NCBI GenBank assembly: GCA_963756185.1
Contig: CAVWMS010000001.1
Location: 558,001-622,000, forward strand
Reading direction: 5' to 3'
DNA: 64,000 nucleotides
Source: DATAXI01 sp963756185
GTDB lineage: Bacteria; Verrucomicrobiota; Verrucomicrobiia; Chthoniobacterales; Chthoniobacteraceae
Shown here: one piece after another, positions 25,961 to 32,756 of the stretch
How the letters are laid out: every line of letters begins with the position of its first letter
Numbering within the stretch: the stretch's first letter is position 1
Notes under the pieces: generated by a model
Seen by the model: the letters and a program-made list of their open reading frames with translations, nothing else
Database searches by the model: none
What the model was told of the DNA's origin: nothing
Position numbers and translations under genes: made by a program

Positions 25961-27173
25961 GGTGGAACCAGCGATCCACTACCAGGCAGGTGCTCGATGC
26001 TTCATAGATTTGGTTGGTCATTGGCAATGTGAATGTTTGTCCCTCGTACACTTTGGCAGTGGCCAGCGCGGCCGCGGGATCGAGCGTCCCGCCCTCGGTC
26101 CGCGCTCCTCCTATTCCGCGCATCTGGACGCCGTCCGCCGCATCCAGAACCTTCGCGACCGCCCCTGGCCCGGAGATGAGGGAAGCCGGATTTTGCCCCG
26201 CCTGGAGCGCGTTCTCGAGCGCCGTCCATCGGTCTGCGGATAGAACTGCGTAAACGTGTTCGATCCCGGCCGTCGTATCCAGGTAGAGAGCTTCGTTTGA
26301 ATCCTCCGCCGGTATTTGAATGATCTTCGACGCCTCGACCGGATTCGAGCCGTTCGAATAATCCGACCCCGGGTTTCTCGGGAATAACCAATCGGTTTTT
26401 CCTTCCGCATCCACCTGGAAGATATAAAGCCAGCCGGGGGTCAACGGGCGCATGACGATGACATAGTCGTCGGTTTCCGAGGCAAGGTCATCGCCGTCCT
26501 TTATCACCGTGAATTGGTTCTGTCGTTCGCGCTTCGATAAGATATCCAGTTGCAACCGCGGCGGCTGGGGTTGTTGCACTTCAGCCGCGGGGACTTGTGA
26601 GGGCACAGCGGCGGCGGGCAGGGCGGCGGACGGCGCCGCCGCTTCTTCTGTCACGTTGTGCCGTGGCCATTTTAACGTCACGCCGGCCCAGATGCTCGCG
26701 CCCACCAACAACACGGCCCCGAGCGCCACCACCACCTTTCGGGTCATTTTGCCGATTCCGCGAGAACCTGCAATCCGCTTCACCCCATCCGCGAGTTTTG
26801 TGCAATTCTCGTCGAAAGAGCCTTCGAAAAACGCGATTCCCTGCTTGTCCGCGACAGTAATATTGAACGGCGGGGGCAGACTCATCACGTCCAGTGATTC
26901 AAGCAGGACCAGACCCACGGGCCGTTTATGGGCTTGCGCGGTCGAAATCTCGTACTGGACGAACCGGCTGGCTACTGAGTGCCGCGAGCAAAGCCAGATC
27001 ACCATCGCGGATTCACGAATGGCCTGGTTGATCACCTCCGTGTAACTCTCACCGAAACGGATCCCCTGGCGGTCGATCCAGCAGGTTACCCCTCTCTTTG
27101 TCAGCGCGTCATTGATCGCTCGCGCGGTCGTTTCGTCCTCCCTCGAATAGCTGATGAAAGCTGTATGGGGCAT
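25941..27173 (-). CDS. TIR-domain membrane protein with C-terminal DUF4384-like domain
   Basis: A 410-residue protein. Residues 1-135 are a TIR domain: HTAFISYSREDE, GVTCWIDRQGIRFGESY, and SVASRFVQYEIS with Glu75 at the position of the catalytic Glu of NAD-cleaving TIR domains. Residues ~146-167 are a single membrane helix (VVVALGAVLLVGASIWAGV) after a basic stretch, placing TIR inside. A Pro/Ala-rich linker leads to a DUF4384-like domain (~205-330: DYVIVMRPLTPGWLYIFQVD, KTDWLFPRNPG) on the periplasmic side. It is the first gene of a two-gene operon with TPR-CHAT. NADase activity is an inference from the Glu. Confidence 0.85.
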   Translation of the reverse strand: MPHTAFISYSREDETTARAINDALTKRGVTCWIDRQGIRFGESYTEVINQAIRESAMVIWLCSRHSVASRFVQYEISTAQAHKRPVGLVLLESLDVMSLPPPFNITVADKQGIAFFEGSFDENCTKLADGVKRIAGSRGIGKMTRKVVVALGAVLLVGASIWAGVTLKWPRHNVTEEAAAPSAALPAAAVPSQVPAAEVQQPQPPRLQLDILSKRERQNQFTVIKDGDDLASETDDYVIVMRPLTPGWLYIFQVDAEGKTDWLFPRNPGSDYSNGSNPVEASKIIQIPAEDSNEALYLDTTAGIEHVYAVLSADRWTALENALQAGQNPASLISGPGAVAKVLDAADGVQMRGIGGARTEGGTLDPAAALATAKVYEGQTFTLPMTNQIYEASSTCLVVDRWFHHVPSGQ

Positions 27174-27734
27174 TTCTGTTTTCCCAGCTGCTACCGCTGA
27201 GCCTTATATCAAAGAACCGGAGAGTGCCAGAGCCAACTCATTGAATCCGGGATCTCCCATTTGGATTCATGTTCATGGTGAGTCGGGGTGATTTTCTGCG
27301 ATTTTGTTCCCGGGCAGCGGCTTTGCAAGCCCGTTCCGGCCCGTAACGCCGGTTTTTTCTGAGGCGCCGCAGGGTGCGGAAGCCGTTTTCTGCTCCCGAA
27401 TGGCTTTTTGCCTCGGTTAACGAGACGTCTCGTCCGCGAATTCCGGAATGTCGTTGTGATTTCGGGTTTATCTTCAGCCGGTCAGACAGGCATTTTTAAC
27501 CTGTTCGATTTTTGAGTATTTCAAATTATCATGTAACTGGAAGCGGCCTTGCAGGCCTTGACTTATCAAGGTGCGGGGTTCCCGGGGCTTCACGCTCCCG
27601 CTTCGCGGGATCGCTTGAGCCCGGGCTTTAACATAGCGGGCTTTCGGTCCTTCGATATGAATTACACGCTTACCCGGGCCTGCCAGGGCCGCTCTGCCTG
27701 GAAAAGGGGTCAATCAAGCGTTGACCTGTTCCGC
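27174..27734. other. Intergenic region with repeats upstream of the TIR operon
   Basis: No gene is supported. 27315-27365 resembles 61526-61580 (TTTGCAAGC ... AACGCCG-TTTTTCTGAG). 27541-27657 is the fourth copy of repeat R2. The promoter of the TIR/TPR-CHAT operon should lie in 27174-27300, but I see no clear -35/-10 pair. Confidence 0.5.
27541..27657 (-). repeat. Dispersed repeat R2, copy 4
   Basis: Same orientation as the copy at 21736-21850: GCGGCCTTGCAGGCCTTGA, CCCGGGGCTT, a CTCCCGCTTCGCGGGA core and CCCGGGCTTTAACATAGCGG are all shared. Confidence 0.85.
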
Positions 27735-29399
27735 TTACGGGGCGGGGGTCAGGCTTACGGTTCCGCTGCCGTCAGGTCCGAGGAAGAAGCCGCAGCCGAT
27801 TGTCTGATCCTGGAAGAGGACGCCGCTGAAATCCGTTCGCGTCTTATCGCCTGGATAGAGAAACGACCCGCTGAATACGCCGTTGGCAGATTTAATGGAA
27901 ATCTTCAATTTGTCGGAAACCGGCGCAACCAATTGAAATACATTGTGGGTTGAGAGCGCGATGGTTTGGTCGAGTTGTGTCGTATCGGAAATGCTCAAGG
28001 TTCCCGTGTCGCTTAGCTGCAATGTGCCCGAGACGAATCCGGGCAGGATGCTGCTGCCGTGCGATGGGGGCGCGTAAAGGGAACCGATCACGTCCAGGCT
28101 GGTGTCAAACGCCGCGGGATATGAGCCCTTTTTCTGCTGCGGCTTGTCCCATTGCAGCGTTCCATTAATATCGCTGGTGCCTGTCTCGGCAACGAATGCG
28201 AGAGTTCCGGAGAGCAACCCTTTTTCGCCCCTGGTGCTCACCGACGGATAGCTTAGAGCCTTGCCGATCACGTATCCGCTGTCCGTGCCGATGGTTACCA
28301 CCGCGCCGGAAGTGCTGAAGCTCTCATTATCCGCAAGCTTTCCGGAGAAGACGACTCCGCCTTTGGAAGTAATCGTCATCGTCGCGTAGCCTGTGCCCTG
28401 CGGTATATCCGCGCCGGCGCCGGTGGAAGCAAGGAGGAGAGTATATTTGCCTGCTCTCGGTTGCGGGATCGCGGGTTGGGCCACGGCGATTGCCACCGGA
28501 AAGCCTGTTTCCGAGAAGAAGACCAAATTATCGGTGCCGCCCGTGACGGCGTTGAACTCCCCGATGCCTTCGCCGTCCGAGAGCCCTACGTCGGAGGCCA
28601 GGTAGAGATTGCTTCCGGAGAAGGCGATGCCAACGCCGCCAGTCGTTATAAGTGGAAGGGCGACCGGCGCTCCAGAGGAGACGTCGTACACATCAACCTC
28701 ATTATCGTGCGAGACATAGATGTCGCCGTTCCAGATGGCGAGAGCGGCCGGCGCAAGCCCGCCGATGAACGGGACCTTGATTGGGGCGCCGGTGTCGGCG
28801 TTGTATTCGGCAACGGTATCATTGGCATTGAAGCCGGCGAAGAGGACTGAACCCGTCGCGGCCATGCAAATGGGAACCATTCTCCCGGTCTCGATAAGTT
28901 TGGCCTTGATGGCGGCTCCCGTGTTGGCGTCGAAAATCCCGATGATGTTGTTATTACCCAACCCGTAGGCGACATAGAGTTTGTTGCCGGAAAGAGCGAT
29001 GGAGCTGGCTGCCTCAAGTCCCGCTTCGGGTCCGCTCTTATATAGGGGGATCAAGTGGGCGTTGATTACCGCCCCTGTGGTGGCATTGTACTCGACCAGC
29101 GGACCATTTTGTCCGTGATTCAGAACGAGGTTTGTGACGAAGAGATTGTTTCCGTAGACGGCGACGCCGGTGGGGAATTCCACGCCCGAGACAAGGGTGG
29201 GATTGATCGCGGTGCCGGTCGTGACGTCGAATTCACCGACTGTGTCGATGGAGTTATTGGCCACGTATATCTGGGCGCGGGCGGTTCCACAGATGCCGCA
29301 GAGAACCGCGATCCAGAGTAAGTGCGTGCGAAGAAATAAGGCCGGCTTGAAACGAATGCCGGATGTTATATACATCCCAGAATTGCCTTTTCGATTCAT
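27735..29399 (-). CDS. Secreted beta-propeller protein with shared C-terminal domain
   Basis: A 554-residue protein; an ATG eight codons in (29375) is an alternative start with AAGG upstream. Signal peptide LLWIAVLCGICGTARA. Residues ~43-310 are propeller-type repeats, each with a strand pair and ATTG-like turn (GEFDVTTGTAINPTLVSG, VEYNATTGAVINAHLI, IFDANTGAAIKAKLIE). Residues ~320-554 form the same beta-rich domain that ends the 16.3 kb protein (LLLASTGAGAD, SIKSANGVFSGSF, DFSGVLFQDQ). The pattern suggests a cell-surface or extracellular protein. No catalytic motif is recognised. Confidence 0.78.
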   Translation of the reverse strand: MNRKGNSGMYITSGIRFKPALFLRTHLLWIAVLCGICGTARAQIYVANNSIDTVGEFDVTTGTAINPTLVSGVEFPTGVAVYGNNLFVTNLVLNHGQNGPLVEYNATTGAVINAHLIPLYKSGPEAGLEAASSIALSGNKLYVAYGLGNNNIIGIFDANTGAAIKAKLIETGRMVPICMAATGSVLFAGFNANDTVAEYNADTGAPIKVPFIGGLAPAALAIWNGDIYVSHDNEVDVYDVSSGAPVALPLITTGGVGIAFSGSNLYLASDVGLSDGEGIGEFNAVTGGTDNLVFFSETGFPVAIAVAQPAIPQPRAGKYTLLLASTGAGADIPQGTGYATMTITSKGGVVFSGKLADNESFSTSGAVVTIGTDSGYVIGKALSYPSVSTRGEKGLLSGTLAFVAETGTSDINGTLQWDKPQQKKGSYPAAFDTSLDVIGSLYAPPSHGSSILPGFVSGTLQLSDTGTLSISDTTQLDQTIALSTHNVFQLVAPVSDKLKISIKSANGVFSGSFLYPGDKTRTDFSGVLFQDQTIGCGFFLGPDGSGTVSLTPAP

Positions 29400-29892
29400 G
29401 TTCGTAATGGAGTTGGAACATCTGCGGCGAATTTTCCCTCCGCCTGAGCCAGCGGCAATCTTTTTTCAACTTTGAACGCATGAATGTTAGATATCTGCGC
29501 GTGTTGGCTATTTAACCCGAGGGCGGCGGCAAGCGTCTCGCGGGATTGAAATAGGGCAGATAAGGCATATATGCCTGGGATCGTCGTTCACGGAGCGTGG
29601 GATGCGATGATGAACCCGGCGCAGGGAAGCAACTCCCCTTTGTGCCATTCCACCCTTGGGGCTAGAACATCCTCTGTTGATCTTGTCGCATTGAGCCGCG
29701 CCGTTGGCGCTTGTCGCATTGGTGATGGTCACCTGGGCCTACGCTCGCTGCTCGCTCCAGCCCAGGCTGGCTTATGCCGGGCCTCCGGCCCTTGGGATTG
29801 GAGCGAGAGATTGAGGCGACGATGCCCTGGTGGGCGGGGGCGTCGAATTAACGGTTTGCCACGGGAGATTTTTCGGCTTTGCTGAAAAGCCC
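29400..29892. other. Non-coding stretch
   Basis: Nothing that reads as a gene on either strand. The short open frames here have low-complexity or repeat-like translations. A run of CCAGGCTGG / GGCCTCCGGCC-type small palindromes lies at 29740-29800. Confidence 0.5.
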
Positions 29893-30444
29893 ATGGTTTA
29901 TCCGCACCTTGATTTGCATATGGTCAGCCTGATCGCAGGGCTTTGGCTGATCGTTTCCCACGGATTGGCGCTGTTTTGCCCGGGGCCGGTGCAGGGGTGG
30001 CTGAGGAAGTTTCCGCGCTCGAAGCCGATGGGGTTCTTTCTGCTGCTGGTGGATTCGATCTGGGCGCTGGCGCTGATGGCGACGATGGACCTGGGAGAAT
30101 TTACCTACATGAGGACGGCGATCCTGGTGGTGATCCTGGCGGCGACATACCTGACGTTCCGGTACGTGGACGAATTCCTGGCGGTGCGGACGCTGGGGAT
30201 ACTGATGCTGCTGGCGGCGGAGCCGTTGATCGAGGCGGCGTTTTTGCAACCGGGGGAGGGGCGGCTGCTGCTGGTGGTGTTCGCGTACGCTCTGGCGGTG
30301 GTGGGAATGTTCTGGGTGGGGCTGCCTTACCTGATGCGGGATTTTGTCGAATTCTGCCGGAAGTCAAAGGCGATCTGGAACGCGGCGGCGCTGGCGGGGG
30401 TGGTGTACGGGGGGGTGCTGGCGGCGTACGGGCTGATGAGGTAG
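29893..30444 (+). CDS. Multi-pass membrane protein of unknown function
   Basis: A 183-residue protein started at the ATG that opens MVYPHLDLHMVSLIAGLWLI; an upstream in-frame start would add 21 unlikely residues. About five to six membrane helices cover nearly the whole length (GFFLLLVDSIWALALMATMD, RTAILVVILAATYLTF, LLLVVFAYALAVVGMFWVGL). Conserved-looking polar positions include Asp in LVDSIW and RYVDEF. I do not recognise the family. It is followed by a repeat-filled gap and convergent gspF. Confidence 0.7.
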   Translation: MVYPHLDLHMVSLIAGLWLIVSHGLALFCPGPVQGWLRKFPRSKPMGFFLLLVDSIWALALMATMDLGEFTYMRTAILVVILAATYLTFRYVDEFLAVRTLGILMLLAAEPLIEAAFLQPGEGRLLLVVFAYALAVVGMFWVGLPYLMRDFVEFCRKSKAIWNAAALAGVVYGGVLAAYGLMR

Positions 30445-30737
30445 GGGGAGGGGAATTGCTGATTGCTAATCTAAAATTGCTAATTGGGAGAGGCGTGGCG
30501 CGAGGCGGCTACACAAAATAATGAATTGCTGATTGCTGATGTGAGATTGCTGATTGGGAGAGCGGCGGCGCCGGGCGGCTACACAAAACAACGAATTGCT
30601 GATTGCCCCGCCCGCAACGCTTCGCGTAGCGAGGCGGGCGGGTGACCCCGCAGTTGCGGGATTGCTAATTTCTTGAGCAGGCCGCCGGAGGCGGCGTCTT
30701 TTCAATCAGCAATTTCAGATTAGCAATTTGCAATCGC
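30445..30737. repeat. Composite intergenic repeat array (R4 and R5)
   Basis: A 70-base unit (GAATTGCTGATTGCTAAT ... GGCGGCTACACAAAATAAT) is tandemly repeated at 30453-30522 and 30523-30592, with a partial third copy to 30605. A hairpin of R5 type (CCCGCCCGC ... GGCGGGCGGG) follows at 30607-30642. An inverted R4 half-unit (AATCAGCAATTTCAGATTAGC) lies at 30703-30730, just after the gspF stop on that strand. R4-like sequence recurs at 39488-39525, and R5 recurs at 32644-32680 and 3494-3522. Confidence 0.8.
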
Positions 30738-31955
30738 CTACTTCGCTCCCGAGACGATGTCGTTGAGCTTCAGGATGGGGAGGAACATGGCGACTACGAT
30801 GCCGCCTACGATGATGCCCAGGACGACGATGAGCATGGGCTCGATGAGGGAGGTGAGGGCGGCGAGGGTGGCCTCGACTTCCTCGTCCCAGAAGTCGGCC
30901 ATTTTCTCGAGCATGACGTCGATTTTGCCGGTTTGCTCGCCGGCGGAGATCATGCGCAGGAGCATGGGTGGGAAAATCTTCTGCCTGGACATGGCGTTGG
31001 TCATCTGGTCGCCCTTTTCCACGTCCGCGGCCACGGCGCGGACGGCGTACTCCATGATGCTGTTGCCGGCGGTCTCGCCGACGATGTCCATGACTTCCAG
31101 AATGGGGACGCCGCTGCGGATCAACTGGGCGAAGGTGCGCGCGAAGCGGGTCATGCAAATCTTGTGGATGAGCGGGCCGAAGACGGGGAGCTTGAGCTTC
31201 CAGCGGTCCCACATTTCGCGTCCGCGCTTGGTGCGCAGGGCGTGTTTGATGCCGTAAACGGTGCCGCCGATGCCGCCGACGATGTAGTACCAGTTGCCGC
31301 GGATGAAGGCACTGAGGTCGATGAGGAACTGGGTGGGGGCGGGGAGCTTGGCGCTGAAGTCGGCAAAAATCTGGCCGAAGACGGGCACCACGCGGACGAT
31401 GAGGAAGGTGGTGATGGCGATGGAAATGCAGACCACGATGACAGGGTAGGTCATGGCGGATTTGATCTTCTTTCTGAGGCGCGCGCTGGCCTCGAGGAAG
31501 CCGGCGAGACGGTCAAGGATTTCGGCGAGGAGGCCGCCGGATTCACCCGCCTTGACCATGGCGACGAAGAGGCGGTTAAAGATGCGCGGGTGCTTGACGA
31601 TGGCATCGTAGAAGGAATCGCCGCTCTGGACGCGGGCGGAGAGGTCGCCGATGACGCGTTTGAGGCCGGCCTGGCGGCGGGGGTCGCACTGCTCATAGAG
31701 GGCGGTCAGGCCGGTGACGAGCGGGAGGCCGGCATCGATCATGGTGGCCAACTGGCGGGTGAAAAGGACGATGTCGGTCTCGGAGATCTTGCCCATGTTC
31801 TTCGAGGCCTTTGTGACCGATTTTTGCTGGATGGAGAGGACCATCAGGCCCCTGGTCATCAGGGTATTGATGGCGTTCTCTTCATTCAGGGCCTCCTGGA
31901 TGCCGGAGACGGCGGATCCATTGGCATCGCGGGCTTGGTAGGCAAAGGTGAACAT
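30738..31955 (-). CDS. gspF: Type II secretion inner-membrane protein GspF
   Basis: A 405-residue polytopic protein of usual GspF/PilC size. Two homologous T2SSF domains are seen: residues ~68-190 (LFTRQLATMIDAGLPLVTGL, MVKAGESGGLLAEILDRLA) and ~270-395 (RFARTFAQLIRSGVPILEVM, MISAGEQTGKIDVMLEKMA). Three membrane helices are expected, the last at VVLGIIVGGIVVAMFLPIL. In the family it forms the platform that couples the ATPase to pseudopilus assembly. It lies 23 kb from the other gsp genes and alone. Assignment to a type IV pilus (PilC) is possible but no pil gene is near. AAGGG lies shortly before the ATG. Confidence 0.88.
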   Translation of the reverse strand: MFTFAYQARDANGSAVSGIQEALNEENAINTLMTRGLMVLSIQQKSVTKASKNMGKISETDIVLFTRQLATMIDAGLPLVTGLTALYEQCDPRRQAGLKRVIGDLSARVQSGDSFYDAIVKHPRIFNRLFVAMVKAGESGGLLAEILDRLAGFLEASARLRKKIKSAMTYPVIVVCISIAITTFLIVRVVPVFGQIFADFSAKLPAPTQFLIDLSAFIRGNWYYIVGGIGGTVYGIKHALRTKRGREMWDRWKLKLPVFGPLIHKICMTRFARTFAQLIRSGVPILEVMDIVGETAGNSIMEYAVRAVAADVEKGDQMTNAMSRQKIFPPMLLRMISAGEQTGKIDVMLEKMADFWDEEVEATLAALTSLIEPMLIVVLGIIVGGIVVAMFLPILKLNDIVSGAK

Positions 31956-32174
31956 GGCAGAACCCTTGAGAGAGCAGAATAGATGCCATGGGGACGAGGG
32001 GCGGGTGGGTGGGTGGATTTCGGATTGCGGATTTCGGATTGCGGAATTCAGAGGACTGGGTTCGTTGGCGCCCCGGGGGTGAGGCGGGTCCCGGCGGGGA
32101 AAAGGGGAGGCTAAACTCCACGCTTGCCAAATGGCGGGGGCCGTTCATATTAGCCAACTCAAAAAAGAAGAGAT
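31956..32174. repeat. Short gap with ATTGCGGATTTCGG repeats
   Basis: The divergent gap between gspF and rpsO. 32028-32050 holds tandem GATTTCGGATTGCGGATTTCGG units, inverse complements of the AATCCGAAATCC units in the gspI leader (3478-3550) and related to 19509-19535. Both promoters must lie here. Confidence 0.55.
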
Positions 32175-32432
32175 ATGGCAACAGAGACAAAGAATTTTCA
32201 GAGCTTCCAGATCCACGAAAAGGATACGGGAAGCGCTGATGTGCAGATTGCGCTGCTGACGCAGCGGATCAACCAGCTCACGGAGCATCTGAAGTCCCAC
32301 GTGAAGGATCACTCCTCGCGCCGGGGCCTGCTGATGATGGTGGCCAAGCGGCGCTCGCTGCTGGATTACCTGAAGAATACCGCGTCCGACCGGTACAAGC
32401 TGGTCCTGGAGAAGCTGAACCTGCGCAAGTAG
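32175..32432 (+). CDS. rpsO: 30S ribosomal protein S15
   Basis: An 85-residue protein close to the usual 88-89. It binds 16S rRNA in the central domain early in 30S assembly. Recognisable segments are FQIHEKDTGSADVQIALLTQ, INQLTEHLKSHVKDHSSRRG and LLMMVAKRRSLLDYLK, the standard S15 core including the HxxDxxSRRGL motif. The ATG is preceded by AAGAAGAGA at suitable spacing. It is followed 324 bases later by pnp, the classical gene pair; in many bacteria the two are cotranscribed. Confidence 0.97.
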   Translation: MATETKNFQSFQIHEKDTGSADVQIALLTQRINQLTEHLKSHVKDHSSRRGLLMMVAKRRSLLDYLKNTASDRYKLVLEKLNLRK

Positions 32433-32756
32433 CGTCCGGCGAGGCGCTTGCCCGGGCGTTCCCCGCCGGTGATGGTATGTCGCGCGGGGGCGCGGGCGGA
32501 GCGCATTCCTTCCCCCCCTTTTCAACAGATTTCCCGCCTGGGCCACTTCGCCGGGCGGACAACCAAAACAAAACAGAAAAACCTGCCGCGCATGGTCCCC
32601 CGGCCAGCCGTAAATTAGACGCAGCCCCGCGCTTTCACACAGCCCCGCCCGCAACGCCTTGCGCAGCGAGGCGGGCGTGGGTGCGAAGGCGCAGGGCTAC
32701 GCGCTAAATTTCGGCGGTTTGGGTGGAGATGAGCGGCGATTCAAAAAAACAAGAAA
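32433..32756. other. rpsO-pnp intergenic region with R5 hairpin
   Basis: No gene. It contains an R5 copy at 32644-32680 (CCCGCCCGCAACGCC ... GGCGGGCG), a strong stem-loop in any rpsO-pnp transcript. The hairpin could serve as a processing site for autoregulation of pnp, but that is speculative. Confidence 0.5.

Noticed and set aside
29508..29885. Open frames of 74 and 104 codons before the membrane protein gene
   Set aside because: Low-complexity, repeat-like translations; no start signal or homology pattern.
30453..30605. CRISPR array
   Set aside because: Only two full 70-base units repeat in direct contact, with no unique spacers and no cas genes.
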